DNA of 64,000 nt, taken from contig NZ_CP108464.1 of the NCBI RefSeq assembly GCF_036226405.1, forward strand, positions 6,324,001 to 6,388,000. Direction: 5' to 3'. Below, piece after piece: positions 18,244 through 26,393 of the stretch (position 1 is its first letter; each line of letters starts with the position of its first letter). This DNA is from Streptomyces sp. NBC_01260 (GTDB lineage: Bacteria > Actinomycetota > Actinomycetes > Streptomycetales > Streptomycetaceae). Below the pieces are notes generated by a model. The model saw only the letters and a list, made by a program, of their open reading frames with translations, had not been told where the DNA came from and did not search any database. The translations under genes were made by a program, and so were the position numbers.

Positions 18244-19642
18244 GGCCCGCCCCGTTCTCCAGTACCAGCACCAGCGCGGTCATCACGACATGGCCCGCGT
18301 TTCCCGTACTCACCCGCACCCGGTGCGGTCCGGCCGGCAGCCCGGCCAGGCGTGCCGCGTAGCGGCCCCCGCCCAGGTTGTTCAGCGTCCGCACCGGCCG
18401 GCCCCCGGGCGCCGCGAAGACGGCCACCCGGTCGTGGCCCCGTATGTCCGGCGGGACCGTGGCCCGCAGCTCGTACACCTCGCCCTCGGTGATCGCGTCC
18501 GGGGCGTCCACCACCAACGGCACCTCCACGCCCTCCGGGCCCCGGTGGACCGGCGGGTCCGGGGTGAGCCAGTTGTAGAGGGCCTGGCGCAGCGCCGTGT
18601 TGTTCTGGAGCGAGCCGTGCTTCTCCCAGGGTGTGTACGCGGGCCGCCCCGCCGCCCCCACATGGGCGCTGGAGAGCCTGGGTACGCGGCCGTCGCCGCC
18701 CTCGTCGGTCCCGTCGATGGTGAGCAGTCCGGTCAGCCTCTCGCCCCGGACCTCGGCGGTGGTCGGCGTCGGCTGGAGCACCCCGCTGACCGGTACGTAC
18801 TCCACCCCGTACGCCGCCCCCGCCCCGGACTCCCGCAGCGCCCCGTGGAAGCGGGCGGCGTCCTTGAGCAGGCGCGTGTCGGTCCCGGGCAGGCCGGTCA
18901 CCTCACGGGCGTACCGCAGCGGCTCACCCGGCGCGGTGATCAGCGCGGCGTAGTCGGGGACGAGCTGGTGGAGGGACGGAAGGCTGCGGGCGAACGCGCT
19001 GAGGCCGGCACCGGCCGGGCCCACCCCGTTGACCAGATGGAGCAGGGCGTCCAGGGAGCCCCGGTACGGGGTTCCGAGCGTGATCACGCGGCGCGTCGTC
19101 TCCGCGCCGCCGCCTTGCTCCACGTACTGGCGGGCGACCAGTCCGCCCATCGAGTGGCAGACGAAGACGACCCGGGCCGTGGCCCGCTGCGGTGCCGAGG
19201 CCCGCCAGCGGCCGAGCTCCTCATCCACCCGCTCGGCCGGCCGGTCCGCGTTGTACCGGCAGGAGAGCCGCCAGTCGTAGCCGAAGCCGATCAGGTTGGC
19301 GGGGGCACAGGACTCGTCCCTCACGCCCCGGCGGCGCAGTGTGAAGTGGCGCTCCAGCCAGTCCAGGAAGCCGTCGTAGCCGTCCACGAGCGTCCCGATG
19401 CCCGGCAGGCCGTGCAGGTCGCGCACCGGACCGAGCGGGCGCACGCCGTCGCCCGGGTGAGCGTCGCCCAGGTCCTTGGGAAGCGCCAGCCCCTTGACGG
19501 ACCGGCCGAAGGTACGGATGCCCCGGAGGAGGGCCCGGCCCGAGAGGCCCCAGACCTCGTGCCCGTCCGCGTCCGCCAGCCGGCTGCCGAGAATGCCCGG
19601 GACGACGACCACCAGATCGTCCACCGGGCTGCGAGAAGTCAT
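18233..19642 (-). CDS. LCAT-like serine lipase/acyltransferase with C-terminal beta-sandwich domain
   Basis: A 469-residue alpha/beta hydrolase of the lecithin:cholesterol acyltransferase / phospholipase type. The start [12 protein letters not shown] carries the LCAT oxyanion motif; the nucleophile is Ser164 in [14 protein letters not shown]; the likely triad Asp and His are Asp317 (GGDGRVPR) and His342 (EKHGSLQNN). GFGYDWRLS is also LCAT-like. Residues about 365-469 look like an immunoglobulin-like or Ca-binding-type beta sandwich ([15 protein letters not shown] ... [11 protein letters not shown]). There is no signal peptide or membrane helix, so it should stay in the cytoplasm and could attack the cell's own membrane. 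It is the first gene of a two-gene operon, overlapping the caspase-STAND gene by 11 bp. Confidence 0.88.
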   Translation of the reverse strand: MTSRSPVDDLVVVVPGILGSRLADADGHEVWGLSGRALLRGIRTFGRSVKGLALPKDLGDAHPGDGVRPLGPVRDLHGLPGIGTLVDGYDGFLDWLERHFTLRRRGVRDESCAPANLIGFGYDWRLSCRYNADRPAERVDEELGRWRASAPQRATARVVFVCHSMGGLVARQYVEQGGGAETTRRVITLGTPYRGSLDALLHLVNGVGPAGAGLSAFARSLPSLHQLVPDYAALITAPGEPLRYAREVTGLPGTDTRLLKDAARFHGALRESGAGAAYGVEYVPVSGVLQPTPTTAEVRGERLTGLLTIDGTDEGGDGRVPRLSSAHVGAAGRPAYTPWEKHGSLQNNTALRQALYNWLTPDPPVHRGPEGVEVPLVVDAPDAITEGEVYELRATVPPDIRGHDRVAVFAAPGGRPVRTLNNLGGGRYAARLAGLPAGPHRVRVSTGNAGHVVMTALVLVLENGAGHGA

Positions 19643-19754
19643 GTGGCGCCGTACCCCCGTGAATGTGCGCTGCGGTGAGTAGCAGCGTAATTACGGAACG
19701 GACATCCTGGGTGCCGTATGGGGGAAAATCAGCCCGCCGCCACCACCTGCGCGA

Positions 19755-19792
19755 AAGGCCCCGGAGAAACGCCCGAAGGCGCCCCGGGGCCT
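19755..19792. terminator. putative terminator with 10-bp stem
   Basis: Complementary arms 19755-19764 and 19783-19792 enclose an 18-nt loop, just past the nadA stop. It would end nadA transcription before the lipase operon on the same strand. Confidence 0.6.
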
Positions 19793-19804
19793 TGTGCGGC
19801 CGGG

Positions 19805-20992
19805 CTACGGCAGGGCCAGCATCCGCTCAAGCGCCAGCTTGGCGTACTTCTCCGTCTCCGGATCGACCTCGATCCGGTTCACGAGGTTGCCCTCGGCCAG
19901 CGACTCCAGCGTCCACACCAGGTGCGGCAGGTCGATCCGGTTCATCGTCGAGCAGAAGCACACCGTCTTGTCGAGGAAGACGATCTCCTTGTCCTCGGCA
20001 GCGAAACGGTTCGCCAGCCGGCGGACCAGGTTCAGTTCGGTGCCGATCGCCCACTTGGAACCGGCCGGGGCCGCCTCCAGGGCCTTGATGATGTACTCCG
20101 TCGAGCCGACGTGGTCCGCGGCCGCCACGACCTCGTGCTTGCACTCCGGGTGCACCAGCACGTTGACGCCGGGTATGCGGGCGCGCACGTCGTTGACGGA
20201 CTCCACCGAGAAGCGCCCGTGCACCGAGCAGTGCCCGCGCCACAGGATCATCTTCGCGTTGCGCAGCTCCTCGGCGGTCAGCCCGCCGCCCGGCTTGTGC
20301 GGGTTGTAGAGGACGCAGTCCTCCAGGGTCATCCCCATGTCCCGTACGGCGGTGTTCCGGCCCAGGTGCTGGTCCGGCAGGAAGAGGACCTTCTCCCCCT
20401 GCTCGAAGGCCCACTCCAGCGCGCGCTTCGCGTTCGACGAGGTGCATATGGTGCCGCCGTGGCGGCCGGTGAAGGCCTTGATGTCGGCGGAGGAGTTCAT
20501 GTACGAGACGGGTACGACCTGCTCGGCGACCCCGGCCTCGGTCAGCACGTCCCAGCACTCGGCGACCTGCTCGGCGGTGGCCATGTCGGCCATCGAGCAG
20601 CCCGCCGCCAGGTCCGGCAGCACGACCTTCTGGTCGCCGGTGGTCAGGATGTCCGCGGACTCGGCCATGAAGTGCACACCGCAGAAGACGATGTACTCGG
20701 CCTCCGGACGCGCCGCGGCGTCGCGCGCCAGCTTGAACGAGTCACCGGTGACGTCCGCGAACTGGATGACCTCGTCGCGCTGGTAGTGGTGCCCGAGGAT
20801 GAAGACCTTCTCCCCCAGCTTCTCCTTGGCAGCGCGGGCGCGCTCCACCAGGTCCGGGTCGGACGGGGAGGGCAGGTCGCCGGGGCATTCGACGCCGCGC
20901 TCGCTCCTGGGGTCGGCGTCGCGGCCGAGCAGGAGCAGGGCGAGGGGCGACGGCTGGACGTCGAGTTCCTGGACGGGGTGGGCCGTGGTCAC
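19805..20992 (-). CDS. nadA: NadA, quinolinate synthase
   Basis: Condenses iminoaspartate with dihydroxyacetone phosphate to quinolinate for NAD synthesis, using a 4Fe-4S cluster. The 395 residues (GTG at 20992, with AGAAAGG 8 nt upstream) contain KVFILGHHYQRDEVIQFAD, VFCGVHFMAESADIL with the first cluster Cys, LPDLAAGCSMADM, PVSYMNSSADIKA, CTSSNAKRAL, FLPDQHLGRN, ILWRGHCSVHGRFS, VHPECKHEVV, GSTEYI, and TVCFCSTM near the end. A GTG at 21001 is in frame but directly abuts the purine tract. No nadB or nadC gene lies beside it. Two palindromes 85-120 bp upstream may be repressor sites. Confidence 0.95.
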   Translation of the reverse strand: MTTAHPVQELDVQPSPLALLLLGRDADPRSERGVECPGDLPSPSDPDLVERARAAKEKLGEKVFILGHHYQRDEVIQFADVTGDSFKLARDAAARPEAEYIVFCGVHFMAESADILTTGDQKVVLPDLAAGCSMADMATAEQVAECWDVLTEAGVAEQVVPVSYMNSSADIKAFTGRHGGTICTSSNAKRALEWAFEQGEKVLFLPDQHLGRNTAVRDMGMTLEDCVLYNPHKPGGGLTAEELRNAKMILWRGHCSVHGRFSVESVNDVRARIPGVNVLVHPECKHEVVAAADHVGSTEYIIKALEAAPAGSKWAIGTELNLVRRLANRFAAEDKEIVFLDKTVCFCSTMNRIDLPHLVWTLESLAEGNLVNRIEVDPETEKYAKLALERMLALP

Positions 20993-21076
20993 GTCACGCA
21001 CCCTTTCTTCTCTGCGAGGAGCTTCTCTACGAGGAGCCTTTTCGTCGAATTGACGCTATCTATCATAACCGCTTCA

Positions 21077-21112
21077 CGTCACTTTGACGATGCCGATAAC
21101 GTCAATGTGACG
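21077..21112. promoter_or_regulatory. two tandem CGTCA-N3-TGACG palindromes upstream of nadA
   Basis: CGTCA-CTT-TGACG at 21077-21089 and CGTCA-ATG-TGACG at 21100-21112 have identical arms and centres 23 bp apart, about two helical turns. They lie in the divergent spacer between nadA (reverse) and the Fe-S carrier gene (forward). They look like paired operator sites; an NAD-responsive repressor is a reasonable but unproven guess. Confidence 0.55.
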
Positions 21113-21238
21113 CACCCGCCCGAGGGGCCGGTGTGCGAGCATGAATGGAACAGGCAAGCGCGCGGCCCGGAATGAATCCGCGGTTCCGGCGGTTGCAACG
21201 TCGGCAAGCAGACTCCGTACAACCCGGGAGAGAAGCAG

Positions 21239-21595
21239 ATGTCCGTATCGGACGAGACCACCACCGTGAGCGACGGCATCCTCCTGTCCGACGCCGCCGC
21301 AGCCAAGGTCAAGGGCCTGCTGGAGCAGGAAGGCCGTGACGATCTGGCGCTGCGCGTCGCCGTCCAGCCCGGCGGCTGCTCGGGCCTGCGATACCAGCTC
21401 TTCTTCGATGAGCGCTCGCTCGACGGCGATGTCGTGAAGGACTTCGACGGCGTCAAGGTCGTCACCGACCGGATGAGCGCCCCGTACCTGGGCGGCGCCT
21501 CCGTCGACTTCGTCGACACCATCGAGAAGCAGGGCTTCACGATCGACAACCCGAACGCGACGGGTTCCTGCGCCTGCGGCGACTCCTTCAACTAG
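21239..21595 (+). CDS. erpA: A-type iron-sulfur carrier (HesB/IscA/ErpA family)
   Basis: Binds and hands over Fe-S clusters to client proteins in the cytoplasm. The 118 residues include GILLSDAAAAKVKGLL, LRVAVQPGGCSGLRYQLFF with the first cluster Cys, the VDFVDTIEKQGFTIDNPNA core, and CACGDSF with the last two Cys, the full three-Cys pattern of the family. The ATG at 21239 has GGGAGAG 6 nt upstream. It is divergent from nadA, whose product needs a 4Fe-4S cluster, and is followed by a strong terminator. The gene symbol is by family only. Confidence 0.88.
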   Translation: MSVSDETTTVSDGILLSDAAAAKVKGLLEQEGRDDLALRVAVQPGGCSGLRYQLFFDERSLDGDVVKDFDGVKVVTDRMSAPYLGGASVDFVDTIEKQGFTIDNPNATGSCACGDSFN

Positions 21596-21649
21596 AGCGC
21601 GAAGGCCGGGCGCACATTGTGCGCACGGCGCACATCGGGCACGCGTGGC

Positions 21650-21692
21650 TACGGCGGCGGCCCCGGGACCGGATCCCGGGGCCGCCGCCGTA
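21650..21692. terminator. bidirectional terminator, 19-bp perfect stem
   Basis: Arms 21650-21668 and 21674-21692 are perfectly complementary with a CCGGA loop, between the convergent Fe-S carrier gene and the membrane-anchored protein gene. Confidence 0.88.
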
Positions 21693-21740
21693 CCGCTGTC
21701 CGGTTCGGCCCCTGGCGGGCCGACGTCGGCGGGCGTCACG

Positions 21741-23204
21741 TCACCTCTGCGCGACCGCGCCGCCCGATGCGGCGTCGACGACCTTCCGGTCGCCCAGCGG
21801 CTGGTCCAGGGTGACCGTACGGGTCAGCTCCTTGGCGATCATGACGCAGACCTTCTTCGGGTCCGGCCCGGACTCCGCCACGGTCACCCGCACCGTGTCG
21901 CCGTCCTCGCGCGCGCTCACCTTGTACGTGCTGCACGCACCGCCCCAGAGCGTCACCGAGAGGGTCCGTCCGTCGGCGCTGTACGACTGGATCGCGCCGC
22001 CCGCCCTCGTCGTTCCGCCCGCGTCCGGGGCCTTCTCCGAGGGGGCGTCCTTCGCCAGGTACTCCGGGTCCACGGCCACCTGGGTGACGGTGTTGCCCGT
22101 CCCGCCCGAGGCCGGCCGGACCGTGAAGATCCAGGACGGCACGAGCAGCTGCTTGCCGTCCACGTAGCGCGCCGCCAGGCCGAAGACGGCCTTGTCGACC
22201 GTCACCGTCGTCGGCTCCGCCCCGGTCCGCGCGCCGCAGGCGGGCCCGGACGGCTTCGTGTCGTCCTTGAGCGGCGCGACGGTCGCGCACCCGCCGATGT
22301 TCTTGCGGGCGTCCGAGGGCTGGGCGGCGTTCAGCTGCTTCAGCGCCTCGGCCGCGCCGATCACCGGATAGTCGGCGCCTTTCTCCAGGCCCTTCAACTG
22401 CCCGCCACCGCCGATCACTTCACCGTCGGTGCCGACCTGGATCCCGGTCGCCCAGCCGTATGTCGGCAGTCCGTCCACCACCGGATCCGCGTTCACCACC
22501 CGGGCCGAGCCCATGAGTTGGTGTGCGTCGAGGGCTGCGCCGTCCTGGCCGGCCGCCTTCAGTACGGGCGCCGCGGCGGCCTTGGCGGCCTTCTCGCCCA
22601 CCGGTGATCCCGATCCGCCCGGAGCCACGTGCTTGCCCGAACAGGTCGTCTTGTTCCCGCAGTTGTCCGTACCGCCGGAGCCGTAACGGGCGAAGGTCCA
22701 GGTGCCGGGCGCCTGCTTGTCCACCCGCAGCACCGGACCGGAGCCGTCCCCGTCGGAGCCCACCTTCCAGGAGGTGCCCTCGGCCTGCGGGGCGCCCTTC
22801 AGGCCGAGCGCCTTCGCCAGCCGGGTCACCTCGGCCGCGGAGACGGTTCCGCTCGTGCGCTGGACGGCGGCCTTCGCCGGACCGTCCGGCAGCGCTCCGG
22901 CCGCGCGGTAGACCAGCCGTTCGCCGTGCGGATCGGGCTCGCCCGGTGCGATGCCCCGCGGCGGGGCCGATGCGCTGGGGGAGTGCGTGGCCGGTTCGCC
23001 CGTCCGCTCGTCCACGGAGAGCGGTGGGGGAGCGCCGGCGCCGCTGCCCGCGCTGTCCTTGCCGCTACCGCCGTCCGCCGCGGTGGCGGCCCAGTACGCG
23101 CCGCCGCCACCGGCCAGCAGTACGGCTGCCGCCACCGAGGCCACGGCGAGCGGCGAACGCCGCCGGGGGCCGGTCACGTCGTTGTCGGGTCGCTCGGTGC
23201 TCAC
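21741..23204 (-). CDS. membrane-anchored hypothetical protein (487 aa)
   Basis: Begins with a short basic cytoplasmic tail (MSTERPDNDVTGPRRRS) and one hydrophobic helix (LAVASVAAAVLLAGGGGAYWAATA, residues about 18-41), then a Gly/Ser/Pro-rich linker and a large extracytoplasmic domain. That domain holds at least six Cys (for example TDNCGNKTTCSGK, IGGCATVAP, GPACGAR), suggesting disulfides outside the cell. The GTG at 23204 has GGAG about 8 nt upstream. No enzyme motif is recognised. The layout (N-terminal anchor, linker, extracellular part) is common in streptomycete conserved hypotheticals, some encoded next to anti-sigma systems, but no sigma factor is near here. Confidence 0.8.
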   Translation of the reverse strand: MSTERPDNDVTGPRRRSPLAVASVAAAVLLAGGGGAYWAATAADGGSGKDSAGSGAGAPPPLSVDERTGEPATHSPSASAPPRGIAPGEPDPHGERLVYRAAGALPDGPAKAAVQRTSGTVSAAEVTRLAKALGLKGAPQAEGTSWKVGSDGDGSGPVLRVDKQAPGTWTFARYGSGGTDNCGNKTTCSGKHVAPGGSGSPVGEKAAKAAAAPVLKAAGQDGAALDAHQLMGSARVVNADPVVDGLPTYGWATGIQVGTDGEVIGGGGQLKGLEKGADYPVIGAAEALKQLNAAQPSDARKNIGGCATVAPLKDDTKPSGPACGARTGAEPTTVTVDKAVFGLAARYVDGKQLLVPSWIFTVRPASGGTGNTVTQVAVDPEYLAKDAPSEKAPDAGGTTRAGGAIQSYSADGRTLSVTLWGGACSTYKVSAREDGDTVRVTVAESGPDPKKVCVMIAKELTRTVTLDQPLGDRKVVDAASGGAVAQR

Positions 23205-23366
23205 CGGATCGCTCCTTCGCCTGCATTGCCGTCATATGCCTGGCCCGGCATATCGCCCGCCCCTTGGGTGCGGACACCGATGGGACGGGGCGCGGGAGCG
23301 CACGGTTCCCCCGTGGGGCGGCAGTTGCGGCGGGAGCGCGGCCGGGGAGCGGCCGGAGCGCGGTCC

Positions 23367-23564
23367 TCAGTCGCCGTACTCCGACATCGCGTCGATCAGT
23401 CTGGCCGAGGCGGGCGGCACGGTCACTCCGTGAATCAGGGACGGCGCCACAGGGGTGGCGGCGACCTTTGTGGGTACCACCCAGTGCGGAGCCATCCGTG
23501 CGCAGTCCGAGCGCAGGTCCGCCAGGCCGGTCTCGGACTCGTGCGGGGCGATGTGGTTCGACAT
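23367..23564 (-). CDS. small hypothetical protein (65 aa)
   Basis: A 65-residue ORF beginning MSNHIAPHESETGLADLRSD and ending SARLIDAMSEYGD. The composition (helix, Pro/Val-rich middle, helix) looks like a real small protein rather than a shadow, and nothing else explains this spacer, but the ribosome-binding site is weak. It is divergent from the PfkB kinase gene. Function unknown; it could be non-coding. Confidence 0.5.
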   Translation of the reverse strand: MSNHIAPHESETGLADLRSDCARMAPHWVVPTKVAATPVAPSLIHGVTVPPASARLIDAMSEYGD

Positions 23565-23653
23565 ATCCGCACCGTAGGCACCGCAGAGCTCAGGAAGAAA
23601 GCCCTACTATCGGGTAGTTTTTCCCATTCAGGTCACCGTAGGAACCGGTAGCG

Positions 23654-23682
23654 TGAGGGGGCCCCGATTTCCGGGCCCCTCA
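23654..23682 (+). promoter_or_regulatory. leader hairpin upstream of the PfkB kinase
   Basis: A 10-bp stem (23654-23665 with 23673-23682, one bulged G) and a 7-nt loop lie about 63 bp before the kinase start. No forward-strand gene precedes it, so it would lie in the kinase 5' leader, as an attenuator or folded leader element; a terminator for stray upstream transcription is the alternative. Confidence 0.4.
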
Positions 23683-23745
23683 TCTGTCACGCCGCCCCGG
23701 GAACGCGGACACCGTTCCCCTCGACCTCCGCAGGAGCAGTCTCCC

Positions 23746-24720
23746 GTGCGTATCGCAGTCACCGGCTCCATCGCCACCGACCACCTCATGACCTTCCCCG
23801 GCCGATTCGCCGACCAGCTGGTCGCCGATCAGCTGCACACGGTCTCGCTCTCCTTCCTGGTCGACAACCTGGACGTGCGCCGGGGAGGTGTCGCCGCCAA
23901 CATCTGCTTCGGCATGGGTCTGCTCGGCACCGCTCCGATCCTGGTCGGCGCCGCGGGCTCCGACTTCGACGAGTACCGGGCCTGGCTCGACCGCCACGGC
24001 GTCGACACCGGATCGGTGCGGATCTCCGAGGTCCTGCACACCGCCCGCTTCGTCTGCACGACGGACGCCGACCACAACCAGATCGGCTCCTTCTACACCG
24101 GCGCCATGAGCGAGGCCCGGCTGATCGAGCTGAAGGCCGTCGCCGACCGTGTGGGCGGTCTCGACCTGGTCTCCATCGGTGCCGACGACCCGGAGGGCAT
24201 GCTCCGCCACACGGAGGAGTGCCGCTCCCGCGGAATCCCGTTCGCCGCGGACTTCTCGCAGCAGATCGCCCGGATGGACGGCGAGGAGATCCGCATCCTG
24301 CTCGACGGCGCCACCTACCTCTTCTCCAACGAGTACGAGAAGGGGCTCATCGAGTCCAAGACCGGCTGGACCGACGAGGAGATCCTGTCCAAGGTCGGCC
24401 ACCGCGTCACCACCCTCGGCTCCCAGGGCGTGCGGATCGAGCGCGTCGGCGAGGAGCCGATCGAGGTCGGCTGCGCGGAGGAGATGAGCAAGACCGACCC
24501 GACCGGCGTCGGCGACGCCTTCCGCGCCGGATTCCTCTCCGGTCTCGCCTGGGGCGTCGGCCTGGAGCGGGCCGCCCAGGTCGGCTGCATGCTCGCCACC
24601 CTGGTCATCGAGACGGTCGGCACCCAGGAGTACACCCTGCACCGCACCCACTTCATGGACCGCTTCACCAAGGCGTACGGCCACGAGGCCGCGGCCGAGG
24701 TCCGCACGCACCTCGCGTAA
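23746..24720 (+). CDS. PfkB-family carbohydrate/nucleoside kinase
   Basis: Cytoplasmic ribokinase-family enzyme of 324 residues that phosphorylates a sugar or nucleoside with ATP. Features are the N-terminal IAVTGSIATDHLM, the substrate-side NLDVRRGGVAANICFGMGLLG, and the C-terminal PfkB signature with the anion hole and base DPTGVGDAFRAGFLSGLAWG. The GTG at 23746 is preceded by CAGGAG. From the layout it resembles the actinobacterial adenosine-kinase-like branch, but the sequence alone does not fix the substrate. It faces the IscS-TusA fusion gene, with only 20 bp between the stops. Confidence 0.85.
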   Translation: MRIAVTGSIATDHLMTFPGRFADQLVADQLHTVSLSFLVDNLDVRRGGVAANICFGMGLLGTAPILVGAAGSDFDEYRAWLDRHGVDTGSVRISEVLHTARFVCTTDADHNQIGSFYTGAMSEARLIELKAVADRVGGLDLVSIGADDPEGMLRHTEECRSRGIPFAADFSQQIARMDGEEIRILLDGATYLFSNEYEKGLIESKTGWTDEEILSKVGHRVTTLGSQGVRIERVGEEPIEVGCAEEMSKTDPTGVGDAFRAGFLSGLAWGVGLERAAQVGCMLATLVIETVGTQEYTLHRTHFMDRFTKAYGHEAAAEVRTHLA

Positions 24721-24740
24721 GCAGGAGGCGGGACAGCCGG

Positions 24741-26123
24741 TCAGGACAGCCGGCGGACCACATAGGCCGAGCCCCGGTCCGCCGGCTCCTCACCCACGTA
24801 CTCCTGCTCACGCATCGCGCACCAGGCCGGAATGTCGAGCCGGGCCGCCTCGTCGTCGGACAGGACGGTCACCGTCCCGCCCACCGGTACGTCTGCGATC
24901 ACCTTTGCGAGCTCGATCACCGGGACCGGGCAGCGCTTTCCGAGCGCGTCGACGACCAGGGAGGCCGCCGGGGCGGGGGAGGGGGCTGCCGCCGCGGGCG
25001 CCCCCAGTTTCTCCCGCACCCCCGCCACCACCCCGGGAAGCACGTCGAGGAAGCGGTCGACGTCCTCCTCGGTGGTGCCCGTCGGCAGCGACACGCGGAC
25101 GTTGCCCTCCGACAGCACCCCCATCGCCCTGAGCACATGGCTCGGGGTCAGCGTGCTGCTCGTGCAGGACGAGCCGGACGACACGGAGAAACCCGCCCGG
25201 TCCAGCTCATGGAGCAGGGTCTCCCCGTCGACGTAGAGACAGGAGAAGGTGACCAGATGCGGCAGCCGCCGCACCGGATCGCCGACGACCTCCACATCGG
25301 GCACCAGTGCGGGTACCCGGCTCCGGATCCGCTCCACCAGCGTCCTCAGCCGCACCGACTCGGCGGCGGCCTCCGCCCGAACCGCCCGCAGGGACGCCGC
25401 GGCGGCCACGATCGCCGGAATGTTCTCGAAGCCGGCGGCCCGCCCCGACTCACGCTCGTCGGCCGGTCCTTGGACCGCGAACCGGACACCCTTGCGCACC
25501 GCCAGCAGCCCGACCCCGGCCGGACCACCCCATTTGTGGGCGCTCGCCGCCAGCAGCGACCAGCCGCCCGGCACCGGCCCCTGGCCCAGTGACTGCGCGG
25601 CGTCCACCAGCAGCGGCACCCCCGCGTCCCGGCAGAGCCCGGCGACCTCGGCCACCGGCTGCTCCGTGCCGACCTCGTGGTTGGCGGACTGGAGGCAGGC
25701 CAGCGCGGTGTCCTCGCGCAGCTCCGCTCCGTACGCCGCCGGGCTCACCGCCCCCGAGCGGTCCACCGGCACCTCCGCGACCGATCCGCCCTGGGCCTCG
25801 TGCGCGGCGGCCGAATGGAGCACGGACGAATGTTCGATCGCCGACACCACCAGATGGCGACCGACACGCCGACGCCCGGCGAGGGCCCCGGAAATTCCGG
25901 AGTGCACCGCCCGGGTGCCCGACGAGGTGAACGTGAGCTCGTCGGGACGGCAGCCGACGGCCTCGGCCGCCGCCTCCCTGGCCGCGTCCAGCAGCAGCCG
26001 GGCCCGGCGCCCCTCGCGGTAGAGCCTGGCCGGATCGGCCCAGCCCTCGTCCAGGGCGGCAAGCAGCGCCTGGCGGGCTACGGGGTGGAGGGGGGCGGCG
26101 GACGCGGCGTCGAAGTAGGGCAC
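24741..26123 (-). CDS. cysteine desulfurase (NifS/IscS-like) fused to a C-terminal TusA domain
   Basis: A 460-residue fusion. Residues 1-360 form a PLP-dependent class V aminotransferase-type desulfurase: YFDAASAAPLHPVAR start, TSSGTRAVHSGI, IEHSSVLHSA, the PLP Lys in ASAHKWGGPAGVGLL, and the persulfide Cys loop SVSSGSSCTSSTLTPSHVL. After an Ala/Pro linker, residues about 385-460 form a TusA-like sulfur carrier with the acceptor Cys in VDALGKRCPVPVIELAKVI. The fusion probably passes the persulfide directly to the carrier domain for thiolation of tRNA, molybdopterin or another acceptor. It differs from the usual separate IscS and TusA proteins. It is transcribed divergently from ctaC. Confidence 0.9.
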   Translation of the reverse strand: MPYFDAASAAPLHPVARQALLAALDEGWADPARLYREGRRARLLLDAAREAAAEAVGCRPDELTFTSSGTRAVHSGISGALAGRRRVGRHLVVSAIEHSSVLHSAAAHEAQGGSVAEVPVDRSGAVSPAAYGAELREDTALACLQSANHEVGTEQPVAEVAGLCRDAGVPLLVDAAQSLGQGPVPGGWSLLAASAHKWGGPAGVGLLAVRKGVRFAVQGPADERESGRAAGFENIPAIVAAAASLRAVRAEAAAESVRLRTLVERIRSRVPALVPDVEVVGDPVRRLPHLVTFSCLYVDGETLLHELDRAGFSVSSGSSCTSSTLTPSHVLRAMGVLSEGNVRVSLPTGTTEEDVDRFLDVLPGVVAGVREKLGAPAAAAPSPAPAASLVVDALGKRCPVPVIELAKVIADVPVGGTVTVLSDDEAARLDIPAWCAMREQEYVGEEPADRGSAYVVRRLS

Positions 26124-26393
26124 CCGGCCACGCTAGCCCGGTCCGGACCCCGGCTCGGGACCGGCCGCCGGCACGGTCAGGAGAGGGGGCGTCAGATGAC
26201 GGCCGGAGGAGTGGATTCCACCCCTTCGGGGAGTCGGGCGGCGCGTTGGGCACCCTCCCCGCGCGACCTCAAATAGCGTCCAGTAGGGTTTGGTCCGCAT
26301 AAACATCCAAACCCCTGCCCGCGTCAGGGGCGGCGACCGACAAACGAGACGGGCGCGCCGACCGTGCGGGCGAGACTCTCGGGAAGGCGCTAC

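Noticed and set aside
16294..18492. Long forward-strand open frame opposite the caspase-STAND gene
   Set aside because: No motif and biased composition, while the opposite strand has full protease and NTPase motifs.
23680..24711. Reverse-strand open frame opposite the PfkB kinase
   Set aside because: Gly/Ala/Asp-rich shadow without motifs; the forward strand has the PfkB signature.
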